Shown: piece by piece, positions 1 through 5,261 of the stretch
Numbering within the stretch: the first letter of the stretch is position 1
Layout: each line of letters begins with the position of its first letter
Source: Bacteroidota bacterium
Lineage (GTDB): Bacteria > Bacteroidota > Bacteroidia > Bacteroidales > UBA10428
NCBI GenBank assembly: GCA_024640925.1
Contig: JAHEEB010000381.1
Coordinates: forward strand, 1 to 5,261
Length of the DNA: 5,261 nucleotides
Direction: 5' to 3'
The notes under the pieces: model-generated
What the model was told of the DNA's origin: nothing
Database searches by the model: none
The model's input: only the letters and a program-made list of their open reading frames with translations
Program-made: the position numbers and the translations under genes

Positions 1-220
1 GAAGAGTACTACAAAGTTCTCTCAAATCGTCAACCATCGCATCATAATTATGTGAAGGACTATGAGGAGATAGTCCGTGGTTACGCTGATCAATAAGATA
101 AACTGTAAAATTTTCGCTGAGTGAGTGGGCAATGCTTATCCAATTATTTCCTGATCCATAAAGTCCATGAAGAATAACAAGATTCTTGCCTTTTCCGAGC
201 TTTGAGAAATGAAGTTGCAT
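1..220 (-). CDS. Alpha/beta-hydrolase fold protein, N-terminal 73 residues (cut by left window edge)
   Basis: Reading leftward from the ATG at 220-218 gives an open frame that leaves the window without a stop. The visible part matches the start of a soluble alpha/beta-hydrolase of the YbfF-like esterase kind. A short beta-strand (NLVILHG, residues 13-19) leads into HGLYGSGNNW (18-27), the His-Gly oxyanion-hole loop. It is followed by DQRNHGLSPHS (44-54), a signature in which the Asp-x-Arg-x-His-Gly core is typical of this family. The nucleophile elbow (G-x-S-x-G) and the catalytic Asp and His should lie beyond the edge, so activity cannot be judged. No signal peptide is seen, suggesting a cytoplasmic enzyme. 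Its start codon directly follows the pdxJ stop (TAA then ATG), so the two are probably co-transcribed and translationally coupled. The substrate is unknown; esterase or thioesterase activity is only a family-level guess. Confidence 0.88.
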   Translation of the reverse strand, partial: MQLHFSKLGKGKNLVILHGLYGSGNNWISIAHSLSENFTVYLIDQRNHGLSPHSPSHNYDAMVDDLRELCSTL

Positions 221-934
221 TTATCTCAAACAATCGAGGTACATCTGAATTGTATGTTCTAGTCCTAAATACAGGGAATCAGCAATCAATGCATGCCCTA
301 TGGAAACTTCAAGCAGTCCGGGTATGTTCTTATTAAAAAAACCAAGATTTTTCAGGTTTAAATCGTGACCGGCATTTATTCCAAGCCCATAACTATTTGC
401 AAGTTTTGCGGCTGCTATAAATGGAATAATTGCTTTATCGGCATCGGCAGAAAAAAAACCGGCATATGGTTCGGTATACAACTCGATACGATCTGTACTA
501 GTTTTGGCAGCAGCTTCAATCATTACAGGATCTGTGCTGATGAAAATAGATGTTCTGATGCCATTCAATTTAAACTCCTTGATTAATTCAGTCAAAAAGG
601 AACTATGCTTTATTGTATCCCATCCCTGGTTAGAGGTAAGTTGATCGGGAGAATCGGGAACAAGTGTTACTTGCTCAGGTTTTACACTACATACAAGGTC
701 AATAAATTCTTTTGAAGGATATCCCTCAATGTTAAACTCTGTTGTAATAATCGGTTTAATATCAAAAACATCACTTCGCCTTATATGTCTTTCATCGGGA
801 CGGGGATGAACAGTGATACCCTGGGCGCCAAATTTCTGGCAATCGATGGCAACCTGCTTTACATTAGGAATGTTTCCTCCTCGGGAATTCCTTAATGTTG
901 CAATTTTGTTTATATTTACACTTAATCTGGTCAT
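221..934 (-). CDS. pdxJ: Pyridoxine 5'-phosphate synthase PdxJ
   Basis: PdxJ catalyses the last ring-closing step of DXP-dependent vitamin B6 synthesis, condensing 1-deoxy-D-xylulose 5-phosphate with 3-amino-2-oxopropyl phosphate to give pyridoxine 5'-phosphate in the cytoplasm. Numbering from the Met at 934, the 237-residue protein shows the family motifs in order: [17 protein letters not shown] (4-20), [13 protein letters not shown] (39-51), [18 protein letters not shown] (89-106), IELYTEPYA (150-158), GINAGHDLN (185-193) and [16 protein letters not shown] (211-226). By alignment to E. coli PdxJ from memory, the catalytic residues are present: His43, Glu70, Glu151 and His190. Length is normal for the family. 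Two further in-frame ATGs at 949 and 946 would add five residues; I chose 934 because Bacteroidetes PdxJ proteins usually begin Met-Thr-(Arg/Lys)-Leu-Ser-Val-Asn. It is divergent from the CBS gene and overlaps no other gene. Confidence 0.96.
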   Translation of the reverse strand: MTRLSVNINKIATLRNSRGGNIPNVKQVAIDCQKFGAQGITVHPRPDERHIRRSDVFDIKPIITTEFNIEGYPSKEFIDLVCSVKPEQVTLVPDSPDQLTSNQGWDTIKHSSFLTELIKEFKLNGIRTSIFISTDPVMIEAAAKTSTDRIELYTEPYAGFFSADADKAIIPFIAAAKLANSYGLGINAGHDLNLKNLGFFNKNIPGLLEVSIGHALIADSLYLGLEHTIQMYLDCLR

Positions 935-988
935 TTGATTTTGCATCATAAAAATGTAAAATTACAAGTATTTTTAATAACACTAGCC
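935..988. promoter_or_regulatory. Divergent intergenic region between pdxJ and the CBS gene, probable back-to-back promoters
   Basis: The genes on either side point away from each other, so promoters for both directions must lie here or reach into the coding ends. The stretch is strongly AT-rich. Seven-of-eight matches to the Bacteroidetes -7 element TAnnTTTG occur on the plus strand (TATTTTTA, 969-976) and the minus strand (TACATTTT, 958-951). Neither has a convincing TTTG -33 element at the usual distance, and such matches are easily found by chance in AT-rich DNA. The promoter role follows from gene layout; the exact elements are guesses. Confidence 0.35.
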
Positions 989-1654
989 ATGCTGGCAAAA
1001 GATTTAATCTCCGATGTTGTTCCTGCCCTGAAAACTTCCGACAGCGGACAGAAAGCATTATACTGGATGGATATTTTCAGGATCTCACATTTACCAATAG
1101 TTAATAATGAGGATTTTCTTGGATTAATATCCGACAAGGATATTTATGATCATAATATGGCTGAAGAACCCATTGGCAACCACAGCTTATCTTTATTCAG
1201 CCCATTTGTATCTACAAACCAGCACGTTTATGAGGTAATGGAAGTAGCTTCGGAACTTCAGTTAACAGTAATTCCTGTACTTGATTCTGAAAATCATTAC
1301 CAGGGAGTAATTACCATCACTGACCTTTTACATTATTTTGCCGATATTTCAGCACTCAAACAACCTGGCAGCATTATTGTTCTTGAGCTTAACGCAAATG
1401 ACTATTCACTTACCCAAATAGCACAAATTGTTGAAAGCAATGATGCCAAAATCCTAAGTAGTTATATAACCAGCTCTCACCAAACAACAAAAGTGGAAGT
1501 CACTATAAAAATCAACCGAAAAGACCTAACCTCTATCATTCAGACTTTTATTCGATATAATTATGTAATAAAGGCATCTTTTATGGATGAGAACGATTTA
1601 AATAGTCTGTATGAAAACAGATATGAGTCTTTTATGAAATATTTGAGTATATAA
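989..1654 (+). CDS. CBS-domain-pair protein with C-terminal ACT-like region
   Basis: This 221-residue soluble protein has two tandem CBS motifs. CBS1 spans about residues 1-55 and ends in HLPIVNNEDFLGLISDKDI (34-52). CBS2 spans about 68-125 and contains TVIPVLDSENHYQGVITITDL. The hydrophobic-Pro-hydrophobic-Val strand followed by a turn, Gly-x-Ile-(S/T)-x-x-Asp, is the classic CBS pattern; such pairs (Bateman modules) commonly bind AMP, ATP or other adenosyl ligands. The C-terminal part (about 128-205) begins with SIIVLELNANDYSLTQIAQI, whose strand-then-helix pattern resembles an ACT-like regulatory fold, as in AcuB-type proteins; this is less certain. No enzyme domain is attached, so the protein is probably a stand-alone sensor or regulator of unknown target. 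The ATG at 989 is preferred over one at 935, which would add 18 residues of non-CBS character and overlap the pdxJ 5' region. It lies 13 bases before nadK and is probably co-transcribed with it. Confidence 0.88.
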   Translation: MLAKDLISDVVPALKTSDSGQKALYWMDIFRISHLPIVNNEDFLGLISDKDIYDHNMAEEPIGNHSLSLFSPFVSTNQHVYEVMEVASELQLTVIPVLDSENHYQGVITITDLLHYFADISALKQPGSIIVLELNANDYSLTQIAQIVESNDAKILSSYITSSHQTTKVEVTIKINRKDLTSIIQTFIRYNYVIKASFMDENDLNSLYENRYESFMKYLSI

Positions 1655-1667
1655 TTTTAAGCTTTCA

Positions 1668-2549
1668 ATGAAAATAGCTATTTACGGAAAGAAAATTTCT
1701 CCGGATTTCAGACAGAATATAATTGAACTATACGAAAAATTAAAACAGCATCAGGTAGAGGTTTACTTTTATGAACCATTTTATTCCCATTTAATTAATG
1801 ATGCCGGTTGCCCCCCCCTTACTTGTAAATTTTTTTCAAGCGCTTCAGAATCACCTAATGATGTAAACTTCTTAATATCGATTGGGGGTGATGGTACTTT
1901 TCTTGAAAGTATGCTTTATTTAAAAAGTTCGGATATTCCTGTAATAGGCTTAAACACAGGCCGATTAGGTTATCTGGCTAATATTGGCCGAACCGAAATA
2001 TCCAAAGCTCTTGATCATTTGTTTAACAATGAATATGAGGTTGAATACAGATCTTTATTACGAGTTGAATCGGAAAACAAATTATTTGATGGGTATAACT
2101 TTGCTTTAAATGATGTTACTATACAAAAAGCAAGTCCTACCATGATTAAAATTGATGCATGGATTAACGACGATTTTCTGAATTCGTATTGGACTGATGG
2201 TTTGATTATTGCTACTCCTACCGGCTCTACTGCTTATTCATTAAGCGTGGGAGGACCTATAGTTGTTCCCGGCTCAAACAATTTTATTATAGCCCCCATT
2301 GCATCACATAATCTTACGGTTAGGCCTATAGTTTTGCCCGATGATGTAAGAATCAAACTTGTTGTATCATCGAGGTTTGAGTCCTTTCTGGTTACAGCAG
2401 ATAACCGTTCTCAAATCCTTGACATGAAACATAATGAATTGATCGTTCGTAAAACGAAGTTTAGATTAAAGATTCTTAAATTGCCCTTTAATAATTATTT
2501 TTTAACACTAAGAGATAAGTTAATGTGGGGAGCTGATGTAAGAAATTAA
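1668..2549 (+). CDS. nadK: NAD kinase
   Basis: NadK phosphorylates the 2'-hydroxyl of the adenosine ribose in NAD+ using ATP or polyphosphate, and is the cell's source of NADP+. The 293-residue protein has all the family motifs: GGDGTFLES (73-81, with Asp75 the expected catalytic residue), NTGRLGYLA (96-104), the Asn-Asp of ALNDVTI (146-152), and DGLIIATPTGSTAYSLSVGG (177-196). A further conserved stretch, APIASHNLTVRPIVLP, spans 209-224. The C-terminal LRDKLMWGADVRN (281-293) is characteristic of Bacteroidetes NadK. Length is normal and no motif is missing. The start ATG at 1668 fits the family N-terminus (MKIAIYGK) and follows the CBS stop by 13 bases with no clear Shine-Dalgarno sequence. 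A run of eight C bases (1811-1818) encodes part of the weakly conserved Cys-Pro-Pro-Leu segment; the frame is intact. Confidence 0.97.
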   Translation: MKIAIYGKKISPDFRQNIIELYEKLKQHQVEVYFYEPFYSHLINDAGCPPLTCKFFSSASESPNDVNFLISIGGDGTFLESMLYLKSSDIPVIGLNTGRLGYLANIGRTEISKALDHLFNNEYEVEYRSLLRVESENKLFDGYNFALNDVTIQKASPTMIKIDAWINDDFLNSYWTDGLIIATPTGSTAYSLSVGGPIVVPGSNNFIIAPIASHNLTVRPIVLPDDVRIKLVVSSRFESFLVTADNRSQILDMKHNELIVRKTKFRLKILKLPFNNYFLTLRDKLMWGADVRN

Positions 2550-2620
2550 TCCACCCTAAAATAAAATCTTTTTTTTAATTTAATGAAATAGACTAATTTT
2601 AAACCGCAGAATTGAGACCC
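2550..2620 (+). promoter_or_regulatory. Intergenic region upstream of the first barrel gene, possible weak promoter
   Basis: These 71 bases are AT-rich and hold a run of eight T (2569-2576) and a TAATTTTA element (2594-2601) that matches seven of eight positions of the Bacteroidetes -7 box TAnnTTTG. No good -33 TTTG is found at the right distance. The T run is not preceded by a GC-rich hairpin, so I do not call a terminator, and transcription may read through from nadK. No small gene is visible. Confidence 0.22.
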
Positions 2621-3415
2621 ATGAAGATACATACTCAAAAAACAGTTTTGTTATTATTGGCAATAAATTTTTTCGTTCTTACTGATTCCATAGCACAACG
2701 TTGGAAATTACGGAGGTACGAAGTTGGTTTTGCTGCCGGTACCATTCAGGTATTTGGCGATATTGGAGGAACTGCTGAGAAAGAAAACTGGTTTGGAATA
2801 AAAGACATACGATTAGATGAAACAAAGCCTGCTTTTAGTTTGACTGGCCGTTACAAAATAAACACCTTTTTGTCGGCTAAAGCTAACCTTAATTTAGGGT
2901 TTGGACATGGCGACGATGCTGAATCACGTAACGACAGAGGTAGATCTTATAAAACAACACTTGTAGAATTTTCAGGACAGGCCGAGCATTATTTTCTGGT
3001 TGAAGAAAAAAGATACCGTTCTGCAGCCATGTATAATAAACGGGGAATGATCAATAATTTCTCAACATTATCAGCGTATACCTTTCTGGGTGCTGGAATT
3101 GTTTATGCAAATTCTTCTCATGGCGAAGCCCCTGTTCTTGATGTTGATGAATACCGCCCCGGCGCTCATATAGCACCAGTAATTCCTTTTGGTCTTGGAG
3201 CAAAATATGTTATTGACGATAAGGTTTACCTGGGAGCTGAATTTGGATATCGTTGGCCATTAAGCGATTACATTGATGGTTATAATCAAACAGTTTCTTC
3301 ACAGCATAAAGATGTATATTACTTCCTGATGTTTTCTGTGAATTACCGACTGAAAACTACCCGAAGAAATATTCCCGCGTTTCTTGATCCCCGATATAAG
3401 AAATATGGATATTAG
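2621..3415 (+). CDS. Outer-membrane beta-barrel protein, DUF6089-related
   Basis: The 264-residue product begins with a signal peptide: Lys-containing N-terminus, hydrophobic core VLLLLAINFFVL (9-20), likely signal peptidase I cleavage after Ala25 (SIA|Q). The mature part has no long hydrophobic helix. It has alternating polar/aromatic strands typical of a small outer-membrane barrel: YEVGFAAGTIQVFGDIGG (33-50), PAFSLTGRYKI, FLSAKANLNLGFGHG, AYTFLGAGIVYA, IPFGLGAKY (188-196), YLGAEFGYRWP (203-213) and a final strand VYYFLMFSVNYRLK (232-245). About 19 residues (IPAFLDPRYKKYGY at the end) follow the last strand. A Lys/Arg-rich central insertion (129-141) could be a loop. Its C-terminal third resembles the next gene's product (IPFG-x-G-x-K and D-x-x-DG in the same order). 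Function is unknown: a structural, pore or assembly role is possible. The start at 2621 is the first ATG giving the signal peptide; an upstream TTG at 2612 is less likely. Confidence 0.85.
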   Translation: MKIHTQKTVLLLLAINFFVLTDSIAQRWKLRRYEVGFAAGTIQVFGDIGGTAEKENWFGIKDIRLDETKPAFSLTGRYKINTFLSAKANLNLGFGHGDDAESRNDRGRSYKTTLVEFSGQAEHYFLVEEKRYRSAAMYNKRGMINNFSTLSAYTFLGAGIVYANSSHGEAPVLDVDEYRPGAHIAPVIPFGLGAKYVIDDKVYLGAEFGYRWPLSDYIDGYNQTVSSQHKDVYYFLMFSVNYRLKTTRRNIPAFLDPRYKKYGY

Positions 3416-3535
3416 TGGTTTTCAGCAAATAAATAGCTTCTACTTAACTTTTTTTATGTTTTTTTGCTAAAATTTCTGATCTTGCGCGCTAAAATCTTAC
3501 TTCAAAACGTTTATTATTGCGCTAAGAATATATTC
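3416..3535 (+). promoter_or_regulatory. Leader and likely promoter region of the second barrel gene, with phased A/T tracts
   Basis: At 120 bases this is the longest gap in the window. Two runs of seven T (3449-3455 and 3459-3465) and an AAAATTT tract (3469-3475) have centres 10 bases apart, the arrangement expected of intrinsically bent DNA. A TAACTTTT element (3445-3452) matches seven of eight positions of the Bacteroidetes -7 box, with a TTTC 21 bases upstream as a poor -33 box. The remainder contains three GCTAA-type boxes, listed separately. No GC-rich hairpin precedes the T runs, so a factor-independent terminator is not supported. An open frame continues upstream from 3536 to a TTG at 3464, but it lacks family resemblance and would hide the signal peptide. 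Confidence 0.35.
3466..3529 (+). repeat. Three short direct repeats, GCTAAAAT / GCTAAAAT / GCTAAGAAT
   Basis: The boxes begin at 3466, 3488 and 3521. The second and third share a longer context, TTGCGCGCTAAAAT and TTGCGCTAAGAAT, with the third missing one GC pair. Start-to-start distances are 22 and 33 bases, whole multiples of 11, so the boxes would face roughly the same side of the helix. This could be a regulator binding array for the second barrel gene. The boxes are short and the region is AT-rich, so chance is a real alternative. Confidence 0.28.
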
Positions 3536-4210
3536 ATGAAAAAAATTGTCATTATATTATTCCTACTAACACAGTATGTTTTTGCTCATACTCAACAGTT
3601 TAAAACAGATTTCGGTATTATAGGTGGCACTGATTATTATATGGGGGATATTAATGCTGAAAAGCTTTTTTATTCTCCCAGATATATGGTTGGTCCAATT
3701 TTACGGTTTAATATCGATATGCGGCACTCCATAAGATGCCAGGCAATTTATGCCAACTTAACAGGCAGCGACAGTGATTTTGACCAGGTAATCACAAAAA
3801 GGAACAACCCTGTGAACTTTACAGCCAATTTATTAAATCTGGGGACTCAGTTTGAGTACAATTTTTTTGATTACAAAAGCGGTGGTAAGAAGGGAAATTG
3901 TTCACCCTATATGTTTGGAGGCATCGGTTATTCCTTATTAATAGGTTCCGGTTCCAGTGTTGTGGGTGGAGAAGAACAAGAGAGCCATTTTACAATTCCT
4001 TTTGGAATAGGTTTTAAACTGAATATAACCGACAGGCTAAGTACCGGACTTGAATGGAGTTATAATAAGTCTTTCACCGATAAGTTAGATGGTGTAATTT
4101 CTCCCCTTGGAGAAACTAAATTTTATAATAATGACTGGTATAGTTTTTTAGGCCTTTTTATTACCTATAAGTTTTTTAATTTTGCAGGCAATTGTCCGGT
4201 TTACGATTAG
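3536..4210 (+). CDS. DUF6089-type outer-membrane beta-barrel protein
   Basis: The 224-residue product has a signal peptide (MKKIVIILFLLTQYVFA, cleavage probably after Ala17) and a small-barrel body. Features typical of the Bacteroidetes DUF6089 family appear in order: FGIIGGTDYYMGDIN (26-40), a strand after PRYMVGPILRFNI ending near the conserved Arg of DMRHSIR, NFTANLLNLGTQFEYNFFDY (94-113), CSPYMFGGIGYSLLIG (122-137), IPFGIGFKLNITDRL (154-168), LEWSYNKSFTDKLDGV (172-187) and NNDWYSFLGLFITYKFF (198-214). It ends in NCPVYD, with a Cys near the C-terminus common in this family. The gene habitually sits just before uppS and bamA in this phylum, as here, which suggests an envelope role, but no biochemical function is established to my knowledge. 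The ATG at 3536 gives the correct signal peptide. It is probably co-transcribed with uppS, which begins 11 bases after its stop. Confidence 0.9.
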   Translation: MKKIVIILFLLTQYVFAHTQQFKTDFGIIGGTDYYMGDINAEKLFYSPRYMVGPILRFNIDMRHSIRCQAIYANLTGSDSDFDQVITKRNNPVNFTANLLNLGTQFEYNFFDYKSGGKKGNCSPYMFGGIGYSLLIGSGSSVVGGEEQESHFTIPFGIGFKLNITDRLSTGLEWSYNKSFTDKLDGVISPLGETKFYNNDWYSFLGLFITYKFFNFAGNCPVYD

Positions 4211-4221
4211 AGAATTTCGAA

Positions 4222-4983
4222 ATGACAAAAAAAGAACAGCTCGAATTGGGTTTATTGCCAGAACACATTGCCATTATTATGGATGGGAATGGCAGATGGG
4301 CTCAGAAAAAGGGAAATCCAAGAGTTTTCGGCCATAGAAATGCGGTGGTGGCTGTTCGTGATGCAGTTGAAGCTTCGGCAGAACTGGGAATTAAATATCT
4401 TACTTTATATGCATTTTCGACTGAAAATTGGAACCGCCCCAGAACAGAGGTCGACGCACTCATGTCGTTACTTGTTACAACAATTAACAAGGAAACAAAG
4501 ACCTTACTCCAAAACAATGTGAGACTAAATGCAATTGGCGATATTGAGTCCCTGCCAGCCAATGTTTCTAAAAATTTAAAAGCTGCAATAAAAAAGACAA
4601 GCCATAACACTGGTCTTTGTCTGATTTTAGCATTAAATTATAGTGCCCGCTGGGAAATACTTGAAGCTGCAAAAAAAATTGCCTCCGATGCTTCTAACGG
4701 AAAAATAACCCCTGACGATATTAATATACCTGTTTTTTCAAATTACCTATCAACCAAAAACATACCAGATCCTGAACTTTTAATTCGAACAAGTGGAGAG
4801 TTTAGAATAAGCAATTTCTTATTGTGGCAGATAGCATATACCGAATTATATTTTACTCCTATATTATGGCCCGATTTTAGGAGAGAACATCTATACGAAG
4901 CCATAGCTAACTATCAAAGCCGCGAAAGAAGATTTGGTAAAACGAGTGAACAGATTTCAGAAAATATCAATACAAATAGTTAA
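4222..4983 (+). CDS. uppS: Isoprenyl transferase, undecaprenyl diphosphate synthase type
   Basis: This cis-prenyltransferase extends farnesyl diphosphate with isopentenyl diphosphate units to make the C55 lipid carrier precursor used for peptidoglycan and surface polysaccharide assembly. The 253-residue protein carries the family motifs: HIAIIMDGNGRWA (15-27, Asp21 the expected Mg2+-diphosphate-binding residue), FGHRNAV (36-42), LTLYAFSTENWNRP (60-73), NYSARWEI (139-146), and IRTSGEFRISNFLLWQ (188-203) followed by AYTELYF (205-211), where Glu208 is the second metal ligand. RERRFG (234-239) closes the domain. Length is normal. One position differs from the usual Gly-His-x-x-Gly pattern: Ala41 replaces the last Gly. 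The ATG at 4222 is chosen; a TTG at 4192 would overlap the previous gene and add ten unlike residues. No transmembrane helix is present; the enzyme acts at the cytoplasmic face of the inner membrane. Confidence 0.96.
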   Translation: MTKKEQLELGLLPEHIAIIMDGNGRWAQKKGNPRVFGHRNAVVAVRDAVEASAELGIKYLTLYAFSTENWNRPRTEVDALMSLLVTTINKETKTLLQNNVRLNAIGDIESLPANVSKNLKAAIKKTSHNTGLCLILALNYSARWEILEAAKKIASDASNGKITPDDINIPVFSNYLSTKNIPDPELLIRTSGEFRISNFLLWQIAYTELYFTPILWPDFRREHLYEAIANYQSRERRFGKTSEQISENINTNS

Positions 4984-4990
4984 TCAACGA

Positions 4991-5261
4991 ATGCGAAAAT
5001 TATACGTTTTTTTGTCATTATTTTTATTTGTCTCAGTTAGTTTCGCGCAGAAATCAAATACAGACAGTTTAAAAATTATCGATTACAACCGTCCAATAGA
5101 ATATGTAATTGCAGAAATAAAAGTAACAGGGGTTAAATATCTCAATCCGAACCATCTGGTTACTATTTCAGGGTTACATACAGGACAAAAGATTTCAATA
5201 CCCGGCTCAGAAATTTCCAATGCTATTAAAAAATATTGGAAACACGGGCTTTTCTCCGACG
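4991..5261 (+). CDS. bamA: Outer-membrane assembly factor BamA, N-terminal 90 residues (cut by right window edge)
   Basis: BamA is the central Omp85-family protein that folds and inserts beta-barrel proteins into the outer membrane. The frame opens with ATG at 4991, seven bases after the uppS stop, and runs off the right edge. Residues 1-19 form a signal peptide (LYVFLSLFLFVSVSFA core, cleavage SFA|Q). After a short linker the first POTRA domain begins: YVIAEIKVTGVKYLNPNHLV (38-57), then ISGLHTGQKISIPGSEI (59-75) and a helix leading to IKKYWKHGLFSD (79-90). This strand-helix-helix pattern with the conserved V-x-G-(V)-x-Y-L, G-L-x-x-G-x-x-I and Y-W-x-x-G-L-F elements matches Bacteroidetes BamA. 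The remaining POTRA domains and the C-terminal 16-strand barrel lie outside the window. The position after uppS is the standard one for this phylum, and co-transcription with uppS is likely. Confidence 0.93.
   Translation, partial: MRKLYVFLSLFLFVSVSFAQKSNTDSLKIIDYNRPIEYVIAEIKVTGVKYLNPNHLVTISGLHTGQKISIPGSEISNAIKKYWKHGLFSD

Noticed and set aside
365..586. Plus-strand open frame of 73 codons inside pdxJ
   Set aside because: It is antisense to conserved PdxJ motifs and Cys/Lys-rich without any recognisable pattern; a shadow frame.
864..1137. Minus-strand open frames of about 63-64 codons across the pdxJ/CBS boundary
   Set aside because: They overlap well-supported genes in other frames, resemble no known protein and have no gene-like context.
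2558..2581. Possible factor-independent terminator after nadK, from the run of eight T
   Set aside because: Only A/T-rich weak pairing precedes the T run; there is no GC-rich hairpin.
3432..3470. Hairpin TAGC...GCTA around the paired T runs as terminator or attenuator
   Set aside because: The stem is only four base pairs with a long T-rich loop, and the T runs lie inside the loop instead of after the stem.
3464..3535. N-terminal extension of the second barrel protein from a TTG at 3464
   Set aside because: It would place 24 extra residues before a clear signal peptide starting MKKIVIILF at 3536; export requires the shorter form.
4268..4610. Open frames on both strands inside uppS (84 and 102 codons)
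   Set aside because: Both lie wholly within the conserved uppS coding region and show no family motifs; shadow frames.
1..5261. Novel defence, mobile or biosynthetic system
   Set aside because: All genes fit known chromosomal families in a gene order typical of Bacteroidetes; no transposase, integrase, nuclease, toxin, CRISPR repeat, tRNA or attachment site is visible.

Overview
The window reads as an ordinary, AT-rich piece of a Bacteroidetes chromosome, most likely from the Bacteroidales/Marinilabiliales side of the phylum. Three things point there: the gene order (CBS-domain protein, nadK, outer-membrane barrel genes, uppS, bamA, with pdxJ divergent); the Bacteroidetes-type wording of conserved motifs, such as AGHDLN in PdxJ and the C-terminal LRDKLMWG segment in NadK; and start codons without clear Shine-Dalgarno sequences.

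Left part, minus strand (1-934): pdxJ, encoding pyridoxine 5'-phosphate synthase, is followed with no gap by the N-terminal part of an alpha/beta-hydrolase that runs off the left edge. A 54-base divergent gap (935-988) separates this pair from everything to the right.

Right part, plus strand (989-5261): a CBS-domain protein and NAD kinase (nadK) lie 13 bases apart. After 71 bases comes a first outer-membrane beta-barrel gene. A 120-base gap with phased A/T tracts and three repeated GCTAA-type boxes follows, then a second barrel gene of the DUF6089 type. uppS (undecaprenyl diphosphate synthase) starts 11 bases later, and bamA starts 7 bases after uppS and is cut by the right edge.

The right-hand genes link cofactor supply (NADP+ from NadK) to envelope building. 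UppS makes the lipid carrier precursor for peptidoglycan and surface polysaccharides, and BamA inserts beta-barrel proteins into the outer membrane. The two barrel proteins are plausible BamA clients and look like diverged relatives of one another. I found no mobile element, CRISPR array, RNA gene or clear terminator. No gap between genes exceeds 120 bases. I see no undescribed multi-gene system here; the points most worth a second look are the tandem barrel pair, the structured leader before the second barrel gene, and the CBS protein paired with NAD kinase.
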